NCBI GenBank assembly: GCA_949592205.1
Contig: CATIUR010000005.1
Location: 88,528,777 to 88,592,776, forward strand
Origin: Helichrysum umbraculigerum
Taxonomy: Eukaryota; Streptophyta; Magnoliopsida; Asterales; Asteraceae
DNA: 64,000 nt
Reading direction: 5' to 3'
The notes under the pieces are model-generated. The model searched no databases. It worked only from the letters and a program-made list of their open reading frames with translations, and was not told where the DNA came from. Shown here in pieces: positions 10,801 to 21,904 of the stretch. A program made the position numbers and the translations under genes. How positions within the stretch are numbered: the first letter of the stretch is position 1; the number at the start of each line of letters is the position of its first letter.

Positions 10801-12264
10801 TATAATCAGGGTTCTACCGACAGCGAGAGGTATGCGAACAATTTTGTCGTAGCAAATGATTTCAGCGCGATGTTTGGACAACCAGTCCATGCCTACGATG
10901 ACATCAAAACTTCCTATCTCAACAGGCATAAGATCTATGGAGAAGGTTTTGTCGGCTAGCTTTAAGGTGCAATTAGGTATCACACTATTTGTTTCTATCA
11001 ATTTGCCATTTGCTAGCTCTACGGTGTACTTAACGTCTAAAGCAACAGGTGTAATGTCAAGTAGAGGGCAAAATTCATCGGAAATAAAACTCCTATCGGC
11101 ACCAGTATCAAACAGAATGGAAGCAGTTAAATTGTTGAGGAGGAACATACCCGTGACCACATTCGGGTCCTGACGGGCGTCCCCTGAGTTGATCACGAAA
11201 GCGGTACTTTTGGCGTTGTTGTTGTTGCGGTGGTTGTTGTTGTTGTTGCCCTTATTCTTCAATTTTGGGCAAGAATCCCTGAAGTGTCCTGGGTGTCCAC
11301 ATTCATAGCAGGACTTAGGTTGTCGGGCATTTCTGTCAGAGGGGTTGTTGTTGGATTTGGGGGCTCGGCAATCCTTAGTCAGATGCCCGTACCTCCTGCA
11401 GTTGTTGCAAGGAGTACCGCACTGACCAAAATGGTGGTAGTTACACTTGGGACAATAAGGCCTGTCCCCGGTGTAGCTGCGGGTGGTTTCAGAGTTGGAG
11501 GTGTAGACTTGGATGGCGTTGTTTTTCTTGTTTGAGTTGTGGTGGTGTTCAGAGGATTTGCGTTTGTTGTTGTTGGAGGATGAGGTGTTGGAGGTCTCAC
11601 GGCTGACAACTAGAGCCATGAGTTCGTGGGCCAATCGAATGGCACTTTCAGTGGTGGTTGGTTTGGATGAGGCGACGTTTCCTTGAATGTTCTCGGGGAG
11701 TCCACGAATGTATTTCTTAATGCCCTTACTTTCTGGTTCGACCAAACTCGGGCATAATAGAGCAAACTGCTGAAATTTGGTGGTATAATCAGCGACATCA
11801 TTTCCCTGCACCTCCAGATGCCAGAAATCTTCTTCCAGCCTGTGCAATTCCTCTTCCGGACAGTATTTCTCTGTCAGCTTCTTCTTCAGTTCGGCCCAAG
11901 GAAGTCGGTTTGCAACCTCAAGGCCTACGGAGTTTGCGTGGGTTTTCCACCACGTGAGTGCACCTTCCTGAAAGGTGTAAGCAGCGAATTTGACTTTGTT
12001 GTTCTCAGTGCAGTCGCAGAGACTGAAAACGGATTCCATACGCTCAATCCAACGGATTAAGCCAATGGCACCTTCCGTGCCCTTGAAGTACAGTGGTTTA
12101 CAGCTAAGAAAGTCCTTATAGGAGCAGGGTTTGGGTGGTGGAGTATTGGTTGCTGTGTCCTCGCTACCGGGTGGTGTTCGGGTAGCCAAGGCTTCGGTCA
12201 CACTGCGGGCAATGATTCCCGCGATCTCAGCTTCGCTAAGGGTAATTTGACGGCGTGGAGGCAT
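7819..12264 (-). CDS. Tekay gag-pol polyprotein, intact, 1,481 aa
   Basis: One continuous frame from ATG 12264, starting MPPRRQ, a common start for this lineage. Gag domain about residues 50-220. Two CCHC zinc knuckles lie at C286-C299 and C319-C332, preceded by a C/H-rich motif at 271-282. Aspartic protease: DTG at 386-388. Reverse transcriptase: about 590-770 with FIDD at 720-723. RNase H: about 860-980 with D869. Integrase: HHCC-type zinc region near 1058-1098, then catalytic D1128, D1189 and E1225 with the D,D(35)E spacing. A chromodomain at about 1425-1470 (VKVRWNSRRGPEFTWERE) identifies the Tekay branch of the chromoviruses. It makes the capsid, protease, replicase and integrase of the element; the chromodomain is thought to direct integration to chromatin. 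No damaged motif was seen. Confidence 0.97.
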   Translation of the reverse strand: MPPRRQITLSEAEIAGIIARSVTEALATRTPPGSEDTATNTPPPKPCSYKDFLSCKPLYFKGTEGAIGLIRWIERMESVFSLCDCTENNKVKFAAYTFQEGALTWWKTHANSVGLEVANRLPWAELKKKLTEKYCPEEELHRLEEDFWHLEVQGNDVADYTTKFQQFALLCPSLVEPESKGIKKYIRGLPENIQGNVASSKPTTTESAIRLAHELMALVVSRETSNTSSSNNNKRKSSEHHHNSNKKNNAIQVYTSNSETTRSYTGDRPYCPKCNYHHFGQCGTPCNNCRRYGHLTKDCRAPKSNNNPSDRNARQPKSCYECGHPGHFRDSCPKLKNKGNNNNNHRNNNNAKSTAFVINSGDARQDPNVVTGMFLLNNLTASILFDTGADRSFISDEFCPLLDITPVALDVKYTVELANGKLIETNSVIPNCTLKLADKTFSIDLMPVEIGSFDVIVGMDWLSKHRAEIICYDKIVRIPLAVGRTLIIQGETGGTRLNIISCLKTQKFLRKGYPSILAHIMEKKSKEKRLEDVPIVRDFPEVFPEELPGLPPPRQVEFSIDLVPGAAPVARAPYRLAPSELQELSTQLQELLERGFIRPSSSPWGAPVLFVKKKDGSFRMCIDYRELNKLTVKNRYPLPRIDDLFDQLQGSSCYSKIDLRSGYHQLRVRDADIPKTAFRTRYGHYEFQVMPFGLTNAPAVFMDLMNRVCKPYLDKFVIVFIDDILIYSRSKEEHAQHLKTILELLKHEELYAKFSKCEFWIKTVQFLGHVIDSQGIHVDPSKIEAIKDWQSPTTPTEVRQFLGLAGYYRRFIENFSKIAIPLTTLTQKDKKFDWTDKQESAFQLLKQKLCSAPILSLPEGTDDFVVYCDASHQGLGCVLMQRDKVIAYASRQLKIHEKNYTTHDLELGAVVFALKIWRHYLYGTRCTIFTDHKSLQHIFDQKDLNMRQRRWVELLTDYDCELKYHPGKANVVADALSRKERVKPLRVRALSMTIHNNLNIQILTAQLEALKPENVKDETLRGMDKKLEVKPNGVRYFSNRIWLPKFGNLRDLVMDGAHKSKYSIHPGADKMYHGIKDFYWWPNMKAEIATYVSKCLTCSKVKIEYQKPSGLLQQPSLPEWKWEQITMDFITKLPKSSNGCDSIWVIVDRLTKSAHFLAIKESDKMERLTNIYLKEIVTKHGVPISIISDRDSRFTSQFWQSLQKSLGTRLDMSTAYHPQTDGQSERTIQTLEDMLRACVVDFGVNWEKHLPLCEFSYNNSYHTSIKAAPFEALYGRKCRSPICWTEVGDSQLTGPEIIHETTERIVEIQNKLKAARDRQKSYADVRRKPLEFQVGDRVLLKVSPWKGVIRFGKRGKLNPRYIGPFEILERIGPVAYRLQLPSELSSVHTTFHVSNLKKCLSDETLIIPLDEIRVDEKLHFVEEPAEIMDREVKQLKQSRIPIVKVRWNSRRGPEFTWEREDQMRLKYPQLFTDSTSNATST

Positions 12265-12715
12265 GATGCTGAGTAAGAAAGAACAAGGAAATGAAATAAG
12301 ATACTAGTCCGAGCATGATGAACTAGTGATGTGTTTGTCATTCCGAGACAAAACGTTTGAAAGAAAGAGGCCTATATTCATATAATATAATATAGCCTAA
12401 AGTTGTAACGAGGTCTATTCATGTAAATATATATATATCACATAATAACCTATTGAGTGTCTAGCACAGAAGTGTTTTGAGTCCCGTTTCTCTCGAGGTC
12501 AGAGTCAACTAATGCATTCCTGTTCAACATAACTCTTTCAGATTTCACATCATCTTTCTTTAATTGTACATAGTTGATCAGGCTATGTTAAATTAAAGTC
12601 GTATGATGTAATCCCTGAACTAGTCATAACTAATAAGGAATACTGCCTAACGGTCATAGTCTAGGCCCACTAAATGCAACCTAGTTCACTATAACCTTAG
12701 GCTCTGATACCAATC
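12265..12715 (-). other. Leader and primer binding site of the autonomous Tekay element
   Basis: Untranslated leader between the 5' LTR and gag. The primer site for initiator tRNA-Met is 12701-12712 (TGGTATCAGAGC in sense), three bases from the LTR. Blocks of this leader, such as the stretch around GGTCAGAGTCAACTAATGC, recur in the gag-only element leader (27600-27901), showing common ancestry. Confidence 0.9.
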
Positions 12716-15119
12716 TGTGACACCCCCAAATTTAATGATTTGCGGAAGCTTGATTTGGGTGTCACTAATCAATATACAAAGCACAAGATATAATGAACGA
12801 CCACTATATGCGTCGTTTTAAACTTGTATAGATAAAGTAAATGTTTACATCAAAATATAGTTACATTAGCTCGATTCCTGAAATTTGAGAGATTACATAG
12901 CATAATTACTTTTACAAAATATAATAATGCAGTCCAATCTCTAGTTGTATGTATGCTGACTCGAGCTAATAATTCCTGCTTGTGCAGCCAAACTACTGCT
13001 GGGTACCTGTGATAAATACTAAAATGGGTCAGCGAAAACGCTGGTGAGCTCACAGGTTTGTATGTCAATGTATAGTTGTCAGAACCGCAAGATTTATATT
13101 GAATTTAAAATGCAATTAAGCAAAATAAAAGTTATACTGTCCATGAGCACATAGTCTGAGCTTAACTTGATTTGTCAGGCCCAATTAAGGAAACCTAACT
13201 TGAAATGCCTCCTACGAGTGCCTAATCAACACTCGTCTTCCCAAATGCTAATACATCCGTTTGACCGGTTAGTGCGTGCTAACCCGGATGAGGATTGTCA
13301 ATCCCATATGATATCATATACTAACATTCACGCTATAAAATACTAGAGACTATGCTTATGGAGGACTTTAAATTGATTAGCTTGAAACTCATGTAGTATT
13401 TGAAGTTTGTCACTTGCGTTCTACTTGTAAAACAAAATGATGCAGTAATATCACACCCCTGGTAAAAGTAGTGAAAATGGGGCTATGAAACTCACCTGAT
13501 TCCTGATGTGTTTAACTTAATAAACTTGAAGTAATTTGCAGTGTGTTGGTGTCCAAAGACTTGAAACCTGAATGTGTTCACGACACTTGATTGTTATTAA
13601 TTGTACTGGTATCTCGAAAGACTACCTTTGTAGTTGTTATACAACTATATATATATGTCCAAATTACTACGATTTGGTTGATTGAATTGTTACAAGTTAC
13701 TACGACTTGTTTGATTGAATTGAGACAAGTTACAACGACTTGTTTGATTTTGAAGTATGTTTTGAAAACGCGTACGGCCCGTTGGTGACGGATTTGAAAT
13801 AATAAACCTTAAGTATTATTATCTTGTAATTGGCGTTTTGCACTTGAAAATGTGTCCCAAAGTGTTTTATAAGTCGTATCGTATAAGGGTTTGAGGTTAT
13901 ATAGTTCCGACACTTAGTGAAATTGAGACTTGAAAACCTGCTGTTTTATGCGACATAACAATGCGACACAAAAAGGGTTATGCGACACAAGTGTTGTGTC
14001 GCATAGGAGTGCGACACAAAGTCCATACGACACAAGGGTTGTGTCGCATGGATGCGAAATGCTGATTCAACAGCGACATAGTGATTGTGTCGTATGGGGT
14101 ATGCGACATAGTGGTTGTGTCGCAGAACTTGCGACACAAAATATCTGGTACGACATAAGGTACGACACAAGGGAATTTATGCGACATAAAGGCTAAAATA
14201 CGACACAACATGCGACACAATGCTTGTGTCGCATGGATGAACACCAGCCCAGAAATCCGGCTGTCACGACTTTTTCCGGCCAAAAATCCGTTTTAAACCC
14301 GTTTTTAAGCTATGAAATCGTGTTCTAAACATTGTAATGGACATATATATGTTATCTAAACAACCGCAAGTGAAAAATACTAAGAATCGAGAGATTTCGG
14401 GATTTTGTCGGAAACTTACAATTTGCCGAAATGAAAATCCGGAAAGATAGCGTTGTAGATCGTCGCGAGGTGGTCGTGAATCTCTAAAAATATTTGTGAT
14501 TCGGTCGCGTTTCGTGGTAGTATTTTGCGATTTGGTGAGTTTTGGTGGTTTGTTTGTTTAGAGGGGAAAGAAAAGAGAGAGGGAGGAATGGGAAATGAAA
14601 TGGAGAAAATGAAAGGTGGAGGTGGGGTTTATCCCCACTTTCGCCCCGCGTCCCGTGTGGTGTTCGTTTGCTCCGTCGTTTAAACGTTAAATAATTATTT
14701 TGAACATTAATTGGTACATTTTAAATACAAATTATTACGCGATATTTTATTTAGTTATTTTACAAATAAGTTTATATTTGAGTTATAAATGTAAGTTGGT
14801 TTATTTAGTTTTGCGCGTTTTTAACATTTTAAATTGTGAAATTTCTGTTTGTACGATACCGATAAATACGAAGTATTATTATAATAATATTTTTGACATC
14901 ACAACGTTATTTAATAAAATTTGTCACCAACGTCCATATTTATTGTATTGAAATTCATTCGATTTGAAATTCGTACGATTTAAACAAATCGCATAATTGT
15001 AGATATATATTCAACAATATATAATGATTGATACATTAATTAGCCTAACACAGAACTAATTACATGTATTAAAACTTGATTAGGCACTAAATTCTAGTCC
15101 TAAATTGACGGTTGTCACA
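12716..15119 (-). repeat. 5' LTR (right) of the autonomous Tekay element
   Basis: Near-identical copy of 5379-7784. In sense orientation it would supply the promoter for the 1,481-aa polyprotein. The TGCGACACAA array is at 13949-14235. The right duplicate CCCGG follows at 15120-15124. Confidence 0.96.
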
Positions 15120-17425
15120 CCCGGTTACCCGCCGGGTACTCTGGCTTTTACAGTACCTGCAGCCAGCTTTCAAACTACATACCATTATCCAAACTTTGAA
15201 CACGCATATCTTTCAAACGACAAGGAATTTAAACATGAAAATTTGCAGGCACTTCTACTATGTCAAAATGAAACTTTCTATTTTTACACTTTTCTAAATT
15301 GCGCTTTAATTCAAAATCTGAGCTATAATCCAATTTCGGACCATTTTAAACACTTTCTATTGACATGTCAAAACACAAACCATATGGTTTCTGACTTTCA
15401 TATTTTACCAACATTTCCGACTATACATTTGACACTTAAACCGATAGCAACAAGTGTCATATCTATACTATGGTTTATTTTGACTCTTGACTCAAAATGT
15501 GCCCATTTGGGCACCTTTGACCCGTTCTTTCTTTCAAGACTGTTCTAAATCTTTCACTTACATCTTTCACTCAATTTTGACCAACTCAACATAGTTGACT
15601 ATGGGTCAACACTAAAATCAACCCAAAATACATTTTCAATACTTTACACTATTACAATTCTTTACAATTTATGACACCTTTATGGTTACTAATCGTTTCT
15701 TCTTTTCTCTTCACTTTGACTTTATTAAGTCAAAGACTTACATACTACGTGTCATAAAATTCTTTTGGGCGATTTACACAATGGCTAATCACAACGATAA
15801 TTCAAAAGAATAAGAAGCTCATCTAACCATGAAGCAAGCTCTTTAACCAATCTATCTTCTTGCAAGCAACATTTATAACTTCTATCCCTTGTGTGTAACC
15901 AAATCGAGCACCTACAACATAAACACTAATCGGGTTAAGCATAAAGCTTAGTGAGCATATGATTTTCTAATCAATTTAACTACTAATCAAAAACAATGCA
16001 TTATTATAACTAAACAATAATAAGCAAAGTGTTAAAGACTCATCCCTTTCTTGAATTCACTTTCGCTTTCACTTTTACTTCCACTTGATCTTCCACTTTC
16101 TCTTTCACTTGAACTTTCGTTTTTACTTTCATATGTGGACATCTATCATGATTATACTAACTAATATCTAAATAGCTAGTATAATCATATTCTAGCCAAT
16201 ATCTAATTGGCTAGACTAATCACATATTAGCTAACAAGGTTAGCTACTAATTACAACATGGCTAACCTTGGTCAACCATTCTAATCATCACATGGCTAAC
16301 ATAAGTTAACCATTCTAGTCACATGAATCTTTATCATAATCTTTTCATAATAATTAAAACTAATCAATTTACCTTTTAACACAATTAAGTGAATCTCTTG
16401 CCTAAAGGCAATCCAATTCACTTAATATATATCTAATCACTTTCATATAACTCACCTTGATGAATTAAACAACTTGTGGCTAATTGATCACTTGAGGATG
16501 ACACATCTTTAGCACCTAACACATGAACACATAACACAATTAAGTACAACTAATCACACTTTTACTAATAATCATCTAACACCTCTTTCTTACTTTAATT
16601 AACTTTCCTTAAATTTAACTAAACTAGCTACTTACACTTTCATAATTCTACTCATACTATACTATTCTTTCATCTACTAATCATTTGAGTTATCACTAAT
16701 TCATGAATTCATAATCACTTTTCATCAACTAATCACTTTCACCTTTCATATTCATAATCAAGCTTTACTCAAAACATCTCATAATCAACTTACTACTTTA
16801 ATTACTTGTTCTATCATCATAATCATAACCTACTAACACCTCTAATCACACTTTGAAGATTTTTACATGAATTTACAAGGATTTAGCAAAACCCCTAAAT
16901 TCACTCAAGAACACTAATCATGATTTCATCACTTTCACCATGTAATATGGTTACTAATGATCATAAGAACACTAACTAACATCAAACTAATCAATTACAA
17001 ATCTCAATTTCTAGTTAAAACTCACTAATCAACAAAACCCATTTTCTAGGTTTAGAATATGAAGAATTTCAACTTACTTGAGGTTGGGGATGATAGAAGA
17101 TGACGATTCTGATAACTTGTAGCTTAAATCGAAGATTAAACACTGAGTTCTCCTTTGATTTTGGCTTCCTGCGATTTCTATTCTTCTCAAAAGTGAGTTC
17201 TGGGGTTTATTTTGAGAACCCAGTAAGAAGGCACGTATGTATATAGATATGCATGAACATGCCGACTTACAAAAGTGTATTATTTTACACTTCGTATCTA
17301 TCATTGTCTGGAACTGAACAACTATTTACGTTTTCTATTATAACTTATTATTAAAAGATCTACAATTAAAAATAAGTATATACTTTTATACACTAAAATA
17401 ATACTTTAAAAACTGGGGTGTTACA
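15120..17425 (-). repeat. Left (3') LTR of the LARD-like element, second part
   Basis: Continues the LTR begun at 5039-5378 and matches 20785-21904 plus 30860-32041. It is AT-rich with many short related words (CTAATCA, CTTTCACTT, TAGCTAAC). The 147-codon frame at 15105-15548 and the 76-codon minus frame at 17074-17304 both recur in the other LTR; neither resembles a known protein, and recent duplication explains their openness. Confidence 0.9.
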
Positions 17426-18995
17426 ACTCTCCCCCACTTATCTTATTCATGTCCTCACGAATGCCATTCTTATCTGCTCAATCCTATCACTTCTTTACTC
17501 GTGCAGAAATACTTACTTACTCCGATATACTTCTTTACTTTGTAGTTCCAGACCTAAACATCTACTATCCAAACTTCACTTTCTATCTTTATCTCAACTA
17601 TTCACATATATCTGTTCAATCTCATAACTTTCAGCTATACATATAATGTAGCTAACATTATTTCATAAACAACTAACCAACTTTATCACTTAACTATCAA
17701 ATCAACTATTACATATATCTGTACTCATACTACTGAAACGATTTATGCACCAATGTGCATATTGCTTTATCAACTTACTTACACTTAATATGCATTCAAC
17801 TTACTCAATTCATTATAGCTATTAATTACTATTCACTATTTACTGCTAACTATTCACTATTCACTGACACACTGTGCAACATCAAGCATAAAGTGTAATA
17901 CTAACTACTGTCAATTTCTACTGAATCAATCTTTCAATTAAACAACTGAGTCATTTAACATTCATTATACTACTTGGACAACTGATGTATATAAATACAT
18001 ACTTTCAATTCTTTCCACATGCACACTTAAAGATGTGCATTCATCTGTCTTTACCTATGCATATATATACTCTACCTAAATTCGATTCTTTTGAATCAGA
18101 TGAATTCTTACCTGAGCCATTTAACTAATCACTTTAAACAATCTTTGCACTATAACAAATGCTTTCACATTTTCATAACTAAGAGATGTAATCCGGAATC
18201 ACATAATCCTTACTTATCTGATCATTAATATAGCTAATGTAATTTAGCAAATCTAATCACATTCTCAGCCAATATAAATTAGCTATCTAATCATGAATAT
18301 AGCTATTCTTAATTATCCATACTAATCACTTTCACAGCTAACTTAAGTTAGCCATTCTAATCGATTAAACTTCTTTCATGATTCTTTCATATCTTTCACT
18401 ACTAATCACTATTATCATAACTAATCAAATAAGCTAAATTGTCAATACTTTACATGATTAATTGACTAATTCCCAAATTAATCAACATATAGCAAATATC
18501 AATAATTATATATTTGCATAAATAACTGACTACTGAGAAATTATGGAACTAAATCTTTCACTAATCTAATCTGCTTTCATCTTTCTACTACACAACTGTA
18601 CTGCAATCTCTGGTCATCTAATTATCATTGTAACTAAATTGAATTAGTTATTCTAATTACACTTGCTAACATAAGTCAACTAATCTAATCACAATAGCTA
18701 ATATGAGTTAGCTAATCTAATCACGTAGCTAACAAAAGTTAACTAATCTAATCACATAGCTAACCTTGGTTAGCTATTCTAATCACTATAACATCTAACA
18801 TAAGCTAGCAAATCTAATCATCGGTTATCACTAAACAACTATTTTCAACTTCTTTAGCAACTACTAATCATCAAAATCAACTAATCAGTTCAGTAACCCA
18901 TTTGGGTTACTTAGACTAAACTTTCAATTAATTAATTATTCTTTCATCACTACTATCATTCTTTTCATATACATTAATTTGTATATCTTAAAATT

Positions 18996-19010
18996 TTCTC
19001 CCCCACTTAG
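18996..19010 (-). other. Second polypurine-tract-like sequence inside the LARD-like element
   Basis: TTCTCCCCCACTTAG, sharing TCTCCCCCACTTA with the terminal tract at 17428-17440. It lies about 1.6 kb inside the element. Confidence 0.7.
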
Positions 19011-20429
19011 GAGTTTAACACTTTCTGTAATCATAATTACATCACTACTAAATCTGTATTAATTAAACTACTCACAAGGTATAAATACTATATATTTAAC
19101 AACTATGGAGTCAAAGAACAATGGCAGGTATAAAAGTTATCATATGGTACCTGACTTTATGCCTCATGACTCCCTTTTCTAGTTTCACTTTCTAATCTTT
19201 CTTTCAAACTAAAATTCTATTCATTATTGAAGGTCAACACTTTGTCAATATTTCTACTTTCATTTGACTACAATAGTAATCCCATATAAACTGAGTCTAA
19301 TCTAATCATTCTAATTCATACTGACTTTCATTAAACTATTCACTTACTACTCCACTTCTACTTCCATCAAAGCTAACCATCACTAATCCCACTCCATATT
19401 TAACAGGTATGAATCACCCATGTGTCTTAATATAATAAAACCACGTTGGCCAGACGTTGTTCCATTATATCAGTCTCACACTTCTATTCATTACTATCAA
19501 ATATATACTGGTTTGAGTGTGGCTAAACTTTGATATCACATAATCTGAATATTCATAAAACACTTTAGTCTGCGCAAATAAGAAATCATGAAGATTTCAA
19601 CTGAACACATAAAACTACAGCTAACACATACTTTCATGCATATATTCACATAAATTCTTAATATAATAACTGACATTAGTCAGTACTTCTAATTACCTGA
19701 AACTCTGATCACAAAATAAATCTACTATCACATTTCAAAATTTTGAACTCATAAATCTATTGCCAATGAAACTTGGCAATTATCTGAACATCTAAACATA
19801 CAGCTAACATAAGTTAGCTTATCTAGTAATCTAAACTTCTAATCATAACTGAACTCTTTCACATAACTGAACATCTGAATATAACTTAAACATTTAATCA
19901 GACTAAATCTTTGCACTTTTCTAAACAATTAAACACATATATGTACAGCTATTCACACATTTATCTGAACAATTATCTGATCACATAATAAATATACTAT
20001 TACATTTCTAATCATTTGAGCATCTAAACATATAATTAGCATCAATTTTTTTTTTCTTATCTAAACTTCTGAACTTTCTGCTAACATAATCTAGTTTATC
20101 TGAACATCTGATCATAACTAAATCTCTACACATATAACTGAACACTTACTCATATACTTTACACATATCTGTACGGTTATCTGTACCTTTATCTGTTTTT
20201 AAGTCCATAACTAATCATTTTAAACTCAAACAAAACTATTCGGGATGCTAGCATCGCATCTACTAATTCCATCTACTAATAAACTAATTACAAATGATAA
20301 CAAAGTAACATATCAATCTAATCAAATATACTTTACTACTATGCATACTATTCATTGAAAACTAAACATTTCATAGTGGTTTAAGTTTAGGCAATCCTAT
20401 TGTGGATTACATAAATCTCTTAAACCATC

Positions 20430-20441
20430 GCTCTGATACCA
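20430..20441 (-). other. tRNA-iMet primer binding site of the LARD-like element
   Basis: GCTCTGATACCA, that is TGGTATCAGAGC in sense, three bases from the LTR start at 20445. It fixes the right LTR as the 5' LTR. Confidence 0.9.
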
Positions 20442-20444
20442 ACT

Positions 20445-21904
20445 TGAAACGCCCTGAATCTGAAATTTTTTTTTTTTTTACACTGAAATAATATTTCTAT
20501 TGGTCCCACTATCTGTATTATCATAGTTTTATTATATTCTTGCGATCTGTATTACTTTTAAACTTCAAACTAAAAATCAGCTAAAATCAACCTTAACCGC
20601 CGGGTAGAAGGGTTACCCGTCGGGTACCCTGGTCTAGCCGCCGGGCTCTGCCTATAACCCACCGGGTAAATTAGCTTTTCGGTAACAGAACTTAAAATCC
20701 GTTTTAAAGGCTACAGAAGCCGCCGGGTGGGCTTGGGAAGCCGCCGGCTTGTTCTTGGTTTTGGTTTACCCGCCGGGTACCCCGGTTACCCGCCGGGTAC
20801 TCTGGCTTTTACAGTACCTGCAGCCAGCTTTCAAACTACATACCATTATCCAAACTTTGAACACGCATATCTTTCAAACGACAAGGAATTTAAACATGAA
20901 AATTTGCAGGCACTTCTACTATGTCAAAATGAAACTTTCTATTTTTACACTTTTCTAAATTGCGCTTTAATTCAAAATCTGAGCTATAATCCAATTTCGG
21001 ACCATTTTAAACACTTTCTATTGACATGTCAAAACACAAACCATATGGTTTCTGACTTTCATATTTTACCAACATTTCCGACTATACATTTGACACTTAA
21101 ACCGATAGCAACAAGTGTCATATCTATACTATGGTTTATTTTGACTCTTGACTCAAAATGTGCCCATTTGGGCACCTTTGACCCGTTCTTTCTTTCAAGA
21201 CTGTTCTAAATCTTTCACTTACATCTTTCACTCAATTTTGACCAACTCAACATAGTTGACTATGGGTCAACACTAAAATCAACCCAAAATACATTTTCAA
21301 TACTTTACACTATTACAATTCTTTACAATTTATGACACCTTTATGGTTACTAATCGTTTCTTCTTTTCTCTTCACTTTGACTTTATTAAGTCAAAGACTT
21401 ACATACTACGTGTCATAAAATTCTTTTGGGCGATTTACACAATGGCTAATCACAACGATAATTCAAAAGAATAAGAAGCTCATCTAACCATGAAGCAAGC
21501 TCTTTAACCAATCTATCTTCTTGCAAGCAACATTTATAACTTCTATCCCTTGTGTGTAACCAAATCGAGCACCTACAACATAAACACTAATCGGGTTAAG
21601 CATAAAGCTTAGTGAGCATATGATTTTCTAATCAATTTAACTACTAATCAAAAACAATGCATTATTATAACTAAACAATAATAAGCAAAGTGTTAAAGAC
21701 TCATCCCTTTCTTGAATTCACTTTCGCTTTCACTTTTACTTCCACTTGATCTTCCACTTTCTCTTTCACTTGAACTTTCGTTTTTACTTTCATATGTGGA
21801 CATCTATCATGATTATACTAACTAATATCTAAATAGCTAGTATAATCATATTCTAGCCAATATCTAATTGGCTAGACTAATCACATATTAGCTAACAAGG
21901 TTAG
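20445..21904 (-). repeat. Right (5') LTR of the LARD-like element, first part
   Basis: Same sequence as 5039-5378 joined to 15125-16244 with the Tekay insertion absent, which gives the empty-site allele for that insertion (single CCCGG at about 20781-20785). It is cut at 21904 by the gag-only Tekay element. Confidence 0.93.

Larger units (their letters stand above)
5379..15119 (-). mobile_element. Intact autonomous Tekay chromovirus (Ty3/gypsy)
   Basis: LTRs 5379-7784 (2,406 bp) and 12716-15119 (2,404 bp), TSD CCCGG on both sides, minus orientation. The tRNA-iMet primer site is at 12701-12712 and the polypurine tract at 7785-7797. A single uninterrupted gag-pol frame of 1,481 codons fills the internal region. 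The only LTR differences noticed are two extra C residues at the extreme left end and one A/G difference (7597 versus 14932). Complete structure, an intact frame and near-identical LTRs indicate a very recent insertion that may still be competent. Confidence 0.96.
17426..20444 (-). other. Non-coding internal region of the LARD-like element
   Basis: 3,019 bp with no substantial open frame on either strand and no gag, protease, RT, integrase or zinc-knuckle motif. The sequence is AT-rich and dominated by degenerate short repeats of the type CTAATCACATAGCTAACxTAAGTTAG (about 18240-18830), plus a T-run at 20047. The polypurine tract is at 17426-17440 and an almost identical second tract lies internally at 18996-19010. 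The initiator tRNA-Met primer site is at 20430-20441. Confidence 0.85.

Noticed and set aside
15105..15548. 147-codon frame, repeated as a 160-codon frame at 20727-21209
   Set aside because: It lies in both LTRs of the LARD-like element, opposite to its sense strand, with low-complexity composition and no family motif. Identity of both copies reflects recent LTR duplication.
17074..17304. 76-codon minus-strand frame, repeated at 31690-31920
   Set aside because: Within the LTR copies near their sense start; no recognisable domain and easily explained by chance.
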